Part shown: positions 43,293-52,262 of the stretch, piece by piece
Position numbering within the stretch: the first letter of the stretch is position 1
How the letters are laid out: each line of letters opens with the position of its first letter
Origin: Rurimicrobium sp040387755
GTDB lineage: Bacteria; Bacteroidota; Bacteroidia; Chitinophagales; Chitinophagaceae
Assembly: GCA_040387755.1 (NCBI GenBank)
Contig: JAZKDB010000002.1
Span: 1,951,614-2,015,613 of the forward strand
DNA length: 64,000 nt
Reading direction: 5' to 3'
The notes under the pieces: model-generated
The model's input: the letters and a program-made list of their open reading frames with translations, nothing else
Database searches by the model: none
Told to the model about the DNA's origin: nothing
Made by a program: the position numbers and the translations under genes

Positions 43293-45176
43293 ATGATACA
43301 GTTAGCTTACTTAATTCCCTTGTTTCCATTGATTGGTTTTCTAATCAATGGTTTAGGCTGGAAGTCGATGCCAAAACAGGCAGCAGGTTTTTTAGCCAGT
43401 CTGATGATGCTTGTTTCGTTTGGGCTTTCATTGGCCATTTTCTTTGAGGTTAAAGCAGGAGCATCCGAAACCATTCATTTGTTCAACTTTATTCAGTCGG
43501 GCAAACTATTGATTCCGTTTGCATTCAAAATTGATGCGTTATCTTCCTTATTCCTGCTCATAATCACAGGGGTCGGATTTTTGATTCACGTATATTCTAC
43601 CAGTTATATGCATGATGACGAAGGTGTGGTAAAGTATTTTGCTTACCTCAATCTCTTCGTTTTTTCAATGTTGCTTTTGGTAATGGGTGCCAATTACCTC
43701 ATTATGTTTATTGGCTGGGAAGGTGTTGGATTATGTTCTTACCTTTTGATTGGCTTCTGGTTTAAAAATCGTGATTATACCAATGCTGCAAAGAAAGCAT
43801 TTGTGATGAATCGTATTGGCGATTTGGGCTTTCTGGTAGGTATGATGTTGGTTTTATACCATTTTGGAACTTTGAGTTATTCAGATTTATTTGGTCAGAT
43901 AGGAAGTAATGAATCCACTGTTGGCAATGGCGTTTATACATGGATAGCCATTTGTTTTTTCATTGGTGCAATGGGAAAAAGCGCTCAGTTGCCATTATAC
44001 ACATGGTTGCCGGATGCGATGGCTGGTCCTACACCGGTTTCGGCCTTAATCCATGCTGCAACAATGGTTACAGCGGGTATTTATATGATTGCACGTAGTT
44101 CGGTTATTTACAATCAGTCAGAATTTGCGTTAAATGTTATTGCTATTGTTGGCTTATTGACAGCTATCGTAGCAGCTTCCATAGCAATTAAACAATATGA
44201 TATTAAAAAAGTATTGGCATATTCTACCGTCAGCCAGTTAGGTTTTATGTTCCTTGCAATCGGTTGCGGCGCATACACTACAGCCGTTTTCCATGTAATG
44301 ACGCATGCCTTTTTCAAAGCATTATTATTCCTGGGTTCGGGTTCTGTGATTCATGCAATGGGTGGCGAACAGGATATTCGTTCCATGGGCGGCCTCGGAA
44401 AGAAAATGCGTATTACTCAAATTACGTTTTTAATTGGTTGCGTGGCCATTGCAGGCATTCCTCCTTTTGCCGGATTCTTCTCTAAAGATGAAATTTTGGC
44501 TGCCGCTTTTGCCCATAATCCGGTTTTATATTTTGCTGCTTTAGCAGCGGCATTGATGACTGCATTTTATATGTTCCGTCTGTATTTCCTCACTTTCTCA
44601 GGAAAGTTTCGGGGAACACACGAACAGGAGCATCATCTCCATGAGAGTCCTGCTGCCATGACTTTTCCATTAATTGTATTGGCCATTCTGGCAACAGTTG
44701 CGGGTTTTGTTGGTTTGCCGGAAGTATTTAGCGAGCATCACGCACTCAATGAGTTTTTAAGTACTGCTGTGAATAATTTTGGTGTACATCATATGGAGCA
44801 CAGCACAGAGTTTATGCTGATGGGATTGTCTGTCGGTTTGGTTTCTGTAATGATTGTTTTTGCCTACTTGCGCACCAAAACACCCAATTTCCAGACAAAT
44901 ACCGGGCTGGCCAAAGTTTTGGAACACAAATGGTATGTCGATGAATTGTATGATGCTATTGTGGTGAACCCATTAGTTAAGTTCAGTGGCTTTCTGGATA
45001 GAATTATCGAAAGAAAGGGTATTGATGGTGGGGTGAATGGTGTAGGTAAGATGGTACGCTGGGGTGCAGATAGAATGCGTTTGTTGCAAAATGGCCAGGT
45101 AGGTGCTTATTTATTTACGATGGTTATCGGTATTGTTTTGATTTTTGTGATAGGACTTTTTTGTGTCAATTTTTAA
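43293..45176 (+). CDS. nuoL: NADH-quinone oxidoreductase subunit L
   Basis: About 627 aa from ATG 43293 (TTG 43284 would add 3). It is an antiporter-like proton-pumping subunit with about 16 helices. The conserved glutamate is in MFIGWEGVGLCSYLLIGFW, lysines follow in MGKSAQLPLYTWLPDAMAGPTPVSALIHAATMVTAG, and the second lysine-containing IKQYDIKKVLAYSTVSQLGFM is near residue 300. The long lateral helix HL near the C-terminus is represented by the charged segment around residues 520-600. Confidence 0.95.
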   Translation: MIQLAYLIPLFPLIGFLINGLGWKSMPKQAAGFLASLMMLVSFGLSLAIFFEVKAGASETIHLFNFIQSGKLLIPFAFKIDALSSLFLLIITGVGFLIHVYSTSYMHDDEGVVKYFAYLNLFVFSMLLLVMGANYLIMFIGWEGVGLCSYLLIGFWFKNRDYTNAAKKAFVMNRIGDLGFLVGMMLVLYHFGTLSYSDLFGQIGSNESTVGNGVYTWIAICFFIGAMGKSAQLPLYTWLPDAMAGPTPVSALIHAATMVTAGIYMIARSSVIYNQSEFALNVIAIVGLLTAIVAASIAIKQYDIKKVLAYSTVSQLGFMFLAIGCGAYTTAVFHVMTHAFFKALLFLGSGSVIHAMGGEQDIRSMGGLGKKMRITQITFLIGCVAIAGIPPFAGFFSKDEILAAAFAHNPVLYFAALAAALMTAFYMFRLYFLTFSGKFRGTHEQEHHLHESPAAMTFPLIVLAILATVAGFVGLPEVFSEHHALNEFLSTAVNNFGVHHMEHSTEFMLMGLSVGLVSVMIVFAYLRTKTPNFQTNTGLAKVLEHKWYVDELYDAIVVNPLVKFSGFLDRIIERKGIDGGVNGVGKMVRWGADRMRLLQNGQVGAYLFTMVIGIVLIFVIGLFCVNF

Positions 45177-45200
45177 TTTAGAATTTTAGCTTTAGTAAAT

Positions 45201-46628
45201 ATGATTTTGGTACTTCTTATACTTATTCCTTTTTTAGTGGCTATTGTCTCTTTTCTTGCAAAGGGCGCTGCTAAAAACATTGCCATGTTTGGCTCTTTAA
45301 TTAGTTTGGCCATCTCCGTTTATGTAGCCTCTTTTTGCGGAACGGAGCAAACAGCGGCTATTGCTTTTCCGTGGATGCCGGCTATTGGTGCACAATTCAG
45401 TCTTTCTGCAGACGGTATGGCTTCTATGCTTTGTTTGCTTACTGGGATTATTTTCCCGGTAGTATTATTATTAACCAGAAACAAGGAGATAGAAAGTCCT
45501 GCATCTTATTACGGGCTTATCTTGTTAAGCCAGGCAGGTTTGATGGGTGTGTTTTTGGCTTCTGATGCATTATTGTTTTATTTCTTCTGGGAGTTAGCAT
45601 TGATTCCGGTTTATTTTCTTTGCTCACGTTGGGGTGGAGAAAGGCGCATTGCCGTTACCTTCAAATTTTTCGTGTATACATTTGTTGGTAGTCTGATGAT
45701 GCTTGCAGCTCTCATTTATTTATCCATGCAAACAAATGGAGTGAATGCAATGAGCTGGCAAAATATAATTGCTGCAGGCAAATCACTTCCATTGGGGCAA
45801 CAACATATTGTTTTTTGGTTGCTTTTTGTGGCGTTTGCTATTAAAATGCCCATATTCCCTTTCCATACCTGGCAACCTGACGCTTATGAGCAGGCCCCAA
45901 CACCGATTACGATTATTCTTAGTGCATTAATGGTAAAAATGGGTTTGTATGCTGTGTTACGTTGGTTGATTCCTGTATTGCCAGAGGCAACATTATATTG
46001 GTCGGATACAATTATGACCCTGTCTATAATAGGGATTGTATATGCATCTCTTGTTGCTATGGTACAGACAAATGTAAAACGTCTGGTAGCCTATTCATCC
46101 ATTGCACATATGGGCTTAATGTGTGCAGCGGCATTTTCAGGAACAGAATTGGCACATCATGGGTTGCTGGTACAAATGTTTAATCATGGAATCAATATTG
46201 CCGGAATGTGGGTAATCGTTTCTATGGTAGAACAACGATACGGGACACAGGAGTTTAAGAAAATGGGAGGATTGGCCAGTACTGCTCCGGGTATTGCTAT
46301 AGCATTGGTTATTATCTCTTTTGCCAACATTGCCTTACCATTGACCAATGGCTTTGTCGGTGAGTTTATGCTATTTTCCGGAATTTTTCAAGGCGCTTCC
46401 ACATACCATATTGTTTTTATGTCGGTTGCCGGAATAGGAATAATTCTAGGCGCAGTTTATACTCTTTCAATGGTGCAAAAAGTAGCATACGGAGAAAACA
46501 ACTCTGGGGTTTTGGCAGTAGCAAAAATGAGTACAGCCGAGATGGTTGCTGTAATTGTGTTATTGGCGTTTATTATTGCTTTGGGTGTTTTCCCTCAGCC
46601 ATTATTAGATTTAGTATTACTTCCATAA
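45201..46628 (+). CDS. nuoM: NADH-quinone oxidoreductase subunit M
   Basis: A 475-aa antiporter-like subunit with about 14 helices. The glutamate-bearing LLFYFFWELALIPVYFLCSRWGG, the lysine-bearing AFAIKMPIFPFHTWQPDAYEQAPTPITIILSALMVKMGLYAVLRW, and TNVKRLVAYSSIAHMGLM are all present. It pumps one proton per catalytic cycle. It is followed by nuoN after 65 bp. Confidence 0.95.
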   Translation: MILVLLILIPFLVAIVSFLAKGAAKNIAMFGSLISLAISVYVASFCGTEQTAAIAFPWMPAIGAQFSLSADGMASMLCLLTGIIFPVVLLLTRNKEIESPASYYGLILLSQAGLMGVFLASDALLFYFFWELALIPVYFLCSRWGGERRIAVTFKFFVYTFVGSLMMLAALIYLSMQTNGVNAMSWQNIIAAGKSLPLGQQHIVFWLLFVAFAIKMPIFPFHTWQPDAYEQAPTPITIILSALMVKMGLYAVLRWLIPVLPEATLYWSDTIMTLSIIGIVYASLVAMVQTNVKRLVAYSSIAHMGLMCAAAFSGTELAHHGLLVQMFNHGINIAGMWVIVSMVEQRYGTQEFKKMGGLASTAPGIAIALVIISFANIALPLTNGFVGEFMLFSGIFQGASTYHIVFMSVAGIGIILGAVYTLSMVQKVAYGENNSGVLAVAKMSTAEMVAVIVLLAFIIALGVFPQPLLDLVLLP

Positions 46629-46693
46629 TTAGTTCCTTAATTGGGTAAGTATTGAAGTGAAAGCATAAGTTATTAAAACATTTTGAAAAAATT

Positions 46694-48076
46694 ATGAAGG
46701 CAATTATTGCAGCAACAGTTCTGGGCATCATCATGATGTATGCCGGTTTTGTGGTAAAGGAGAAGAAAACGATATTATCTATTGCTACACTTTTATTTGT
46801 GGTGTTGTTAGGTGTCAATATTTGGGAACTGACTAGTTCTAAATTGGGTGTTACGGAACCATGGTTTAATTTCCAATTGGTTGTAAGTCCTTTCAGTATC
46901 TGGTTTAATACTTTGATGACTGCCGCAACCTTGCTTTATGTATTACTTATGGGTAATGACATTATTAAAGTGGGAAAACATGTGGGTGAGTATTTTGCTT
47001 TATTTTTCTTCATTTTAGTGGGCGTATTTTTATTGTCTTCATTCAACAATATGTTGTTGATGTTCATTGGGATTGAAATTCTTTCTATACCGCAATACAT
47101 TTTAGCAGGTAGTGATAAGCGCAATCTCAAAAGCAGCGAGGCTTCCCTTAAGTATTTTTTAATGGGTGCCTTTTCGACAGGTATTTTGTTGATGGGGATT
47201 ACATTGATTTATGGTGCAACAGGAGAATTTAATATCAGCAAGTTTAGCTTTATGCAAATGGAGCATGTCAACCCCTTGGTACTGACAGGCGTTTTGTTTT
47301 TAATCATTTCATACGCATTCAAGGTATCTGCCGCTCCAATGCATTTTTGGACACCTGATGTTTATGACGGTTCACCAACACCATTTACGGCATTTATGGC
47401 AACAGTAGCCAAGGCTGCAGCATTTGTAGGGTTTATTCGTTTGTTTCATACCTCATTTGCTTCTATTAGTGGTAGTTGGTCTATGGTTTTGGCCATTATT
47501 ACTGCCGCTACTTTATTTGTGGGTAATATTACTGCGGTGTTTCAGCAAAGTGTCAAAAGAATGCTGGCATACTCTTCTATTGCACAAGCCGGTTTTATGC
47601 TTTTGGCAGTAGTGTCCGTAAGTGCTTTGGCCTGGCAGGGATTAATCGTGTACTCCGTTGCATACACAATTGCGACATTAGGAATGTTTGCGGTATTGTT
47701 GAAGCTTAAGGATTTTACATTCGATGGATTTAACGGCCTTGCAAAAAAGGAACCTTTGTTAGCATTTGTTACAACCATTTTTATTTTCTCACTGGCTGGT
47801 ATTCCTCTTACAGCTGGTTTTATGGCAAAATACATGATGCTTCAAGCTGCTATGAGTCAAGGTAATTTGATGTGGCTGGTAATCTTTGCATTATTAATGG
47901 CGGCTATAAGCGCCTACTATTATTTCCGGGTCATTATTGCGATGTATTTTAAAACAGGAGATCCTGAGCTAAACTCAGAGGTTTCTGGTATGGATAAATT
48001 CTTACTGGTATTAACAGCAATACTTATTATTATTATTGGCGTTGCTCCGCAATTATTATTACCTGCAGGCATATAG
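46694..48076 (+). CDS. nuoN: NADH-quinone oxidoreductase subunit N
   Basis: A 460-aa antiporter-like subunit ending the operon. LLMFIGIEILSIPQYILAGSDKRNLKSSEASLKYFLMGAFSTGILLMGI contains the functional glutamate and the first lysine. FKVSAAPMHFWTPDVYDGSPTPFTAFMATVAKAAAFVGFIRLF and VKRMLAYSSIAQAGFMLLA follow. It interacts with NuoK. There is no obvious terminator in the 200 bp that follow. Confidence 0.95.
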   Translation: MKAIIAATVLGIIMMYAGFVVKEKKTILSIATLLFVVLLGVNIWELTSSKLGVTEPWFNFQLVVSPFSIWFNTLMTAATLLYVLLMGNDIIKVGKHVGEYFALFFFILVGVFLLSSFNNMLLMFIGIEILSIPQYILAGSDKRNLKSSEASLKYFLMGAFSTGILLMGITLIYGATGEFNISKFSFMQMEHVNPLVLTGVLFLIISYAFKVSAAPMHFWTPDVYDGSPTPFTAFMATVAKAAAFVGFIRLFHTSFASISGSWSMVLAIITAATLFVGNITAVFQQSVKRMLAYSSIAQAGFMLLAVVSVSALAWQGLIVYSVAYTIATLGMFAVLLKLKDFTFDGFNGLAKKEPLLAFVTTIFIFSLAGIPLTAGFMAKYMMLQAAMSQGNLMWLVIFALLMAAISAYYYFRVIIAMYFKTGDPELNSEVSGMDKFLLVLTAILIIIIGVAPQLLLPAGI

Positions 48077-48252
48077 AATTTAGAATTAATTTTTTTAATA
48101 CCCTAGCTATTTGTTGTGGCGTTACGGACATAAAGATTGTTTGCTTAACATGTAATCGGAAACTTGGATTACGTTTTCTAGTAAGAATTAGGCTTTTAAC
48201 CGAAACCTCACCGATTATGCAAATCATATTTACTTTTTAGCAATTACAATTT

Positions 48253-48260
48253 TATCTTTG
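48253..48260 (+). promoter_or_regulatory. Bacteroidota -7 box (TATCTTTG)
   Basis: TATCTTTG, 19 bp ahead of the membrane protein gene at 48280, fits the consensus and predicts a very short leader. Confidence 0.6.
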
Positions 48261-48279
48261 TGACTCAAACAAAATATAT

Positions 48280-49038
48280 ATGGGTAATCAATCTACTATC
48301 GGTTCACAAAGCATTATTCAGAGTCTTAGCCATGCCTGGGACAGCGTAAAGGCTAATGCTTGGCTATTTGCCGGGTTTACATTTATTTATTTACTTATTA
48401 GCAGCATACTTTCCCTGATTCCGTTTTTGGGAAGTGCAGCCAGTTTATTTAGTTTTATTTTTTCGGCATCTGTTTTTTCAGCACTTAATGTGTATGATAG
48501 GAATCGCAAATTAGATTTTAATGAATTTTTTAGCTGGTCGCCAAAATTCGGACGCTTGTTTTTGGGTAATCTATTACTAACAGTTTTAGTTGTTATCATG
48601 CTGATACCCTTTGCATTTATTCTGATTGCTATACTAGGTATAAGCTTTTTTACAGAATTGGCCAGTAATCCTGAGAACATTGAAGGTCTTTTTGTGGGCT
48701 CTACAATTTTAATTTTGGTTTTAGCCATTTTGCTCTTCGTAATAGTAGTTTCTATTGCCTTGTTTGCTTATCCTTACATCATACAATTCACGGATCTTTC
48801 TTATACCGAAGCTTTGAATTACAGCTTCAAAATTGGCAGAAACAATATTGGCCAAGTTGTACTTTTTGCATTTGTTGCTGTAGGGCTTTCCATTTTAGGT
48901 CTTATACTTTGTGGGGTTGGTTTACTTTTTACAATTCCTATTATTATCGCTACCCAATACTATTTTTTGCACGACATGATTTCGGATGATGAGCCCGAAG
49001 AGACGAAATGGGATTTCATGCAGCAAACCCCTGAATAA
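48280..49038 (+). CDS. Membrane protein of unknown function
   Basis: A 252-aa protein with about six hydrophobic segments: WLFAGFTFIYLLISSILSLIPF, AASLFSFIFSASVFSAL, LFLGNLLLTVLVVIMLIPFAFILIAI, TILILVLAILLFVIVVSIALFAYPYI and QVVLFAFVAVGLSILGLILCGVGLLF. The loops are short and the C-terminus is acidic (SDDEPEETKWDF). The repeated pair of helices resembles DUF4013 or GlpM-like integral proteins that sit in the membrane without enzymatic motifs. Function is unknown. It stands alone, with its own promoter and a hairpin after it. Confidence 0.75.
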   Translation: MGNQSTIGSQSIIQSLSHAWDSVKANAWLFAGFTFIYLLISSILSLIPFLGSAASLFSFIFSASVFSALNVYDRNRKLDFNEFFSWSPKFGRLFLGNLLLTVLVVIMLIPFAFILIAILGISFFTELASNPENIEGLFVGSTILILVLAILLFVIVVSIALFAYPYIIQFTDLSYTEALNYSFKIGRNNIGQVVLFAFVAVGLSILGLILCGVGLLFTIPIIIATQYYFLHDMISDDEPEETKWDFMQQTPE

Positions 49039-49061
49039 TTTAGTATGCCAAATATTCTTAG

Positions 49062-49101
49062 ACCCTTTCGTTTGCAGATAGTTGCCTTCAAACGAAAGGG
49101 T
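49062..49101. terminator. Terminator-like hairpin
   Basis: A perfect 13-bp inverted repeat (ACCCTTTCGTTTG with CAAACGAAAGGGT) separated by 14 nt, 24 bp after the membrane protein's stop codon. The T-run is weak, so termination is likely but not certain. Confidence 0.7.
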
Positions 49102-49189
49102 TAATTATGTTATCTCAAAAACAAATGGTAAAAAGGTCTTCCCCTCCAATATTTTTACTAATTTTACCGACTAATTATCTTGCCTCTCA

Positions 49190-49936
49190 ATGAAGTTATT
49201 GGAAAACAAAACTGCACTCATTACAGGTGCCAGCCGTGGAATCGGTGAAGCAATTGCCCTGAAATTTGCCGAGCAGGGCGCAAATATTGCCTTTACCTAC
49301 TTATCTTCCGAAGAACGTGCAAAGGCCCTCGAAGAAAAATTAAAAGCTTTTGGTGTAAATGCCAAAGGCTATAAATCAGACGCTGCAGATTATGCTTCCA
49401 GCGAATTATTGGCAGCAGAGGTGATGAAAGACTTTGGTGGTATTGACATTTGTGTTAATAATGCCGGTATTTCCCGTGATAATCTACTGCTACGTGTTAC
49501 GCCCGAACAATGGGATGATGTGATGCAAGCCAACCTCAAAAGCGTCTACAACCTTACACGTCAGGTAATTAAACCTATGATGAAAGCACGTGCCGGAAGT
49601 ATTATTAACCTGAGTTCTGTAGTGGGTGTAATGGGTAATCCCGGACAAAGTGCTTATGCCGCATCCAAAGCAGGAATAATTGGTTTTACAAAATCAATTG
49701 CTCAGGAATTGGGTAGTCGCAACATCCGTGTCAATGCAATTGCTCCTGGTTTTGTGGAAACAGATATGACACACTATTTAAATGATGGTGAAGGCGGTGG
49801 AAAATGGCTCGATAAAATACCTTTACAAAGATTTGCGAAACCTGAAGAAGTGGCTAATGTCGCATTATTTCTGGCATCGGATATGAGTAGTTATGTTACA
49901 GGTCAGGTAATCAGTACTTGTGGCGGGATGAATTAA
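49190..49936 (+). CDS. fabG: 3-oxoacyl-ACP reductase
   Basis: A 248-aa short-chain dehydrogenase that reduces 3-oxoacyl-ACP with NADPH in fatty-acid elongation. The nucleotide-binding segment is TGASRGIGEAIALKFAEQGA near residue 12. NNAGISRDNLLLR carries the conserved Asn, and the catalytic Ser is in NLSSVVGVMGNPGQSAYAASKAG, whose Tyr and Lys complete the YxxxK triad. NAIAPGFVETDMT and SSYVTGQVISTCGGMN follow. The match to FabG is strong, though SDR specificity is always partly a guess. fabH follows 35 bp later. Confidence 0.9.
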   Translation: MKLLENKTALITGASRGIGEAIALKFAEQGANIAFTYLSSEERAKALEEKLKAFGVNAKGYKSDAADYASSELLAAEVMKDFGGIDICVNNAGISRDNLLLRVTPEQWDDVMQANLKSVYNLTRQVIKPMMKARAGSIINLSSVVGVMGNPGQSAYAASKAGIIGFTKSIAQELGSRNIRVNAIAPGFVETDMTHYLNDGEGGGKWLDKIPLQRFAKPEEVANVALFLASDMSSYVTGQVISTCGGMN

Positions 49937-49971
49937 AATTTAAGATTACAATTCTTTATAAAAAACAATCA

Positions 49972-50970
49972 ATGCAAAAAATACACGCAGCCATTACGGC
50001 TGTTGGAGGATATGTTCCGGATTATATTCTGACAAATGCCGAACTTGAAACAATGGTGGATACCAACGATGAATGGATAACCACCCGCACAGGCATTAAA
50101 GAAAGACGTATCCTGAAAGGTGAAGGCCTGGGAACATCTGATATGGCCATGCATGCTGTCAATCAATTGTTGAGTAAGCGTGGCATTGATCCGATGGAGA
50201 TTGATTTAATTATTTGCGCAACCACCACGCCGGATATGCAATTTCCGGCAACAGCCAATATTATTTCTGATAAAACAGGTATGAAGAATGCATTTGGCTA
50301 TGATGTCAATGCTGCCTGCTGTAGTTTTTTATATGCACTTACTACCGGTGCTCAATTTATCGAAACCGGAAAATATAAAAAAGTAGTTGTAGTAGGGGGA
50401 GATAAAATGTCTTCTATTATGAATTACGAAGACCGCGCAACCTGTATCATCTTTGGCGATGGAGCAGGAGCCGTTTTATTAGAACCCAATTTTGAAGGTA
50501 ACGGATTGCAGGACTCGATACTTCGCAGCGATGGTGCCGGCAGGGCATTTTTACACCAAAAGGCCGGAGGTTCTGTTAAGCCTGCTACTATCGAAACAGT
50601 GATGAATAAAGAGCATTATGTACATCAGGAAGGCCAAACAGTTTTTAAATTCGCTGTAAAAAACATGGCTGATGTTTCTGCAGAAATTATGGAACGCAAT
50701 AATCTTGGTTCTGATGATATTGCATGGTTGGTGCCTCATCAGGCCAATATGCGTATCATCTCTGCTACAGGAGAGCGTATGGGTATCCCTGAAGAAAAAG
50801 TAATGATTAATATTCAGAAATATGGCAATACAACCAACGGCACATTGCCATTATGTCTTTGGGAGTGGGAAAGCCAATTGAAAAAAGGCGACAACATTAT
50901 CCTTGCAGCATTTGGAGGAGGTTTTACCTGGGGAGCTACCTATCTTAAATGGGCTTACGATACTCAATAA
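49972..50970 (+). CDS. fabH: 3-oxoacyl-ACP synthase III
   Basis: About 332 aa from ATG 49972 (the frame extends to 49918 but the extra residues look non-coding). It condenses acetyl-CoA (or a short acyl-CoA) with malonyl-ACP to start fatty-acid synthesis. The catalytic cysteine is in DVNAACCSFLYAL near residue 113. The catalytic His and Asn are in WLVPHQANMRI near residue 255 and QKYGNTTNGTLPL near residue 285. GYVPDYILTNAELE is the family's N-terminus. It is probably co-transcribed with fabG and is closed by the terminator after it. Confidence 0.95.
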   Translation: MQKIHAAITAVGGYVPDYILTNAELETMVDTNDEWITTRTGIKERRILKGEGLGTSDMAMHAVNQLLSKRGIDPMEIDLIICATTTPDMQFPATANIISDKTGMKNAFGYDVNAACCSFLYALTTGAQFIETGKYKKVVVVGGDKMSSIMNYEDRATCIIFGDGAGAVLLEPNFEGNGLQDSILRSDGAGRAFLHQKAGGSVKPATIETVMNKEHYVHQEGQTVFKFAVKNMADVSAEIMERNNLGSDDIAWLVPHQANMRIISATGERMGIPEEKVMINIQKYGNTTNGTLPLCLWEWESQLKKGDNIILAAFGGGFTWGATYLKWAYDTQ

Positions 50971-51000
50971 AGAATTAGCCGAAAGACTATTATTCATTTT

Positions 51001-51031
51001 AAGCGACGGAAATTTTTCGTCGCTTTTTTTA
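51001..51031 (+). terminator. Terminator after fabH
   Basis: An 8-bp stem (AAGCGACG with CGTCGCTT), 9-nt loop and a run of eight T, 30 bp after the fabH stop codon. Confidence 0.85.
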
Positions 51032-51127
51032 TGAATCCCTATTTATCAATGTTTAATCCCATGTCTAAAAATTTGCCTTTAAACTATTAATATACAGTAA
51101 AATATAGTTTTTTTAAAAGTGGTATAT

Positions 51128-51135
51128 TATCTTTG
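51128..51135 (+). promoter_or_regulatory. Bacteroidota -7 box (TATCTTTG) for the lipoprotein gene
   Basis: TATCTTTG, 17 bp before the lipoprotein ATG at 51153, predicts a very short leader. Upstream is a long T-rich tract. Confidence 0.6.
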
Positions 51136-51152
51136 CAGCCAAAAATATTTCG

Positions 51153-51812
51153 ATGGTGAAAATAAAAGGTATCCTTGTTTTTCTTGTTTCATGTTCAATA
51201 CTCTATTCAAGCTGTGCAACAATTTGTGGTGGCTCAAAATATAATGCCAATATTGTAGTGAATCAAAAGCCCAATGCAAAAATTTTCTATAAAGGTCATG
51301 AAGTCGGTACAGGAAAGGCTAGGGTCTTAGTTAAACGGAAAGAGGCAAACAGATTTGAATTTTCGGTGAAGGAGGAGAGTTGTGACGAGGAAAAATACCG
51401 CTTTAAATCTCGGACATTCAGAGGATGGGCAATGATTGGATCCATAATTACCTGGACTGTTTCAGTAAATGGTGTACCCTTATTTCCGGTTGGTTTGGTT
51501 ATAGACTTGTCTAACGGCTCATTGTGGAAACCCAATGTCTACGAAAAAAATGTGGAGAAACAGGATTTTAAAAACTACAGATATACTGTAGACTATAAAA
51601 AGAGTTGTGTTGCTGAGAACAAAGTAGTACTAAAGCCAGGTAGCACTAAGACCGACATTGTCTATTTAAGAAACGGAAAGGTAATTAAAGGAACTATTAT
51701 AGAGCGTGCTGCTGACAAGAGCATACAAATAAGAATAACTGACGGGGATGTCGTTTTATACCCTAGCGAAGAAATTGAAAAAATAGAACAAGTAATAACA
51801 GAGAAGAATTAG
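51153..51812 (+). CDS. Lipoprotein of unknown function
   Basis: A 219-aa protein with a lipoprotein signal (VFLVSCSILYSSC, lipobox cysteine near residue 21). Residues about 30-60 resemble a PEGA-like strand unit (NIVVNQKPNAKIFYKGHEVGTGKARVLVKRK). A hydrophobic, possibly membrane-inserted middle follows (GWAMIGSIITWTVSVNGVPLFPVGLVIDLSNG). The last 50 residues (DIVYLRNGKVIKGTIIERAADKSIQIRITDGDVVLYPSEEIEKIEQ) match a beta-repeat tail common in Bacteroidota periplasmic proteins, with a characteristic 'YLxNGxxIKG' start. Function is unknown. Confidence 0.7.
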   Translation: MVKIKGILVFLVSCSILYSSCATICGGSKYNANIVVNQKPNAKIFYKGHEVGTGKARVLVKRKEANRFEFSVKEESCDEEKYRFKSRTFRGWAMIGSIITWTVSVNGVPLFPVGLVIDLSNGSLWKPNVYEKNVEKQDFKNYRYTVDYKKSCVAENKVVLKPGSTKTDIVYLRNGKVIKGTIIERAADKSIQIRITDGDVVLYPSEEIEKIEQVITEKN

Positions 51813-51836
51813 TAGAAAATGCGCAGTAAATTCACG

Positions 51837-51867
51837 AATCGCGGTTGAAATAATCAACCGCGATTTT
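51837..51867 (+). terminator. Terminator after the lipoprotein gene
   Basis: A perfect 12-bp stem (AATCGCGGTTGA with TCAACCGCGATT), 5-nt loop and a run of six T, 24 bp after the stop codon. Confidence 0.9.
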
Positions 51868-51885
51868 TTGTGCGTTAAATTTTTT

Positions 51886-51918
51886 TTTGGAAAAACGAAA
51901 TGTATCCCCATACATTTG
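51886..51918 (+). promoter_or_regulatory. Promoter of the RtcB-PrfH operon (TTTG -33, TACATTTG -7)
   Basis: TTTG at 51886-51889 and TACATTTG at 51911-51918 are separated by 21 bp, a very good Bacteroidota promoter match. The first gene starts at 52263, which leaves a leader of about 340 nt. Confidence 0.7.
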
Positions 51919-51931
51919 CATCGAAATAAAA

Positions 51932-51958
51932 TATTGTATTCACATTTTAAATACAATA
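51932..51958. promoter_or_regulatory. Palindrome downstream of the operon promoter, operator candidate
   Basis: TATTGTATT (51932-51940) and AATACAATA (51950-51958) form a perfect 9-bp inverted repeat with a 9-nt spacer. It begins 14 bp after the -7 box, a position where a repressor could block transcription. No regulator gene is adjacent. Confidence 0.5.
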
Positions 51959-52262
51959 CCAATGACTCAGCGATTCTACATATCATCCCTTTTCTGCGCT
52001 GCCTGATTCAGGCGGTTACGCTTTGCATTTCTCCTTTTTTGTTAGATTGAATTTTGTGATTACTCCATTGTAATCCATGCATAGCTTTAACTGCCTCTCC
52101 TTTTTTTCATTTTGTTTTATGAGCAATTGAAACGCAAACCTGTATTGGTTTTCGTTTGTGTGATATTTTCAGACAAGCCAGCTTTTTTCTTTGGGATATA
52201 TCCTTTACGCAAGGACGAAACTGACTAAAACTATTTTTAAGTGTTGACCAAACTATCATGTT
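51959..52262. other. Long 5' leader of the RtcB-PrfH operon
   Basis: About 300 bp with no gene I can support. Two tiny ORFs are visible (14 codons from 51962, MTQRFYISSL...; 17 codons from 52078, MHSFNCLSFF...). T-rich and C-rich tracts and the short self-complementary GGATATATCC near 52193-52202 suggest possible RNA structure. A regulatory leader is possible but unproven. Confidence 0.45.
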
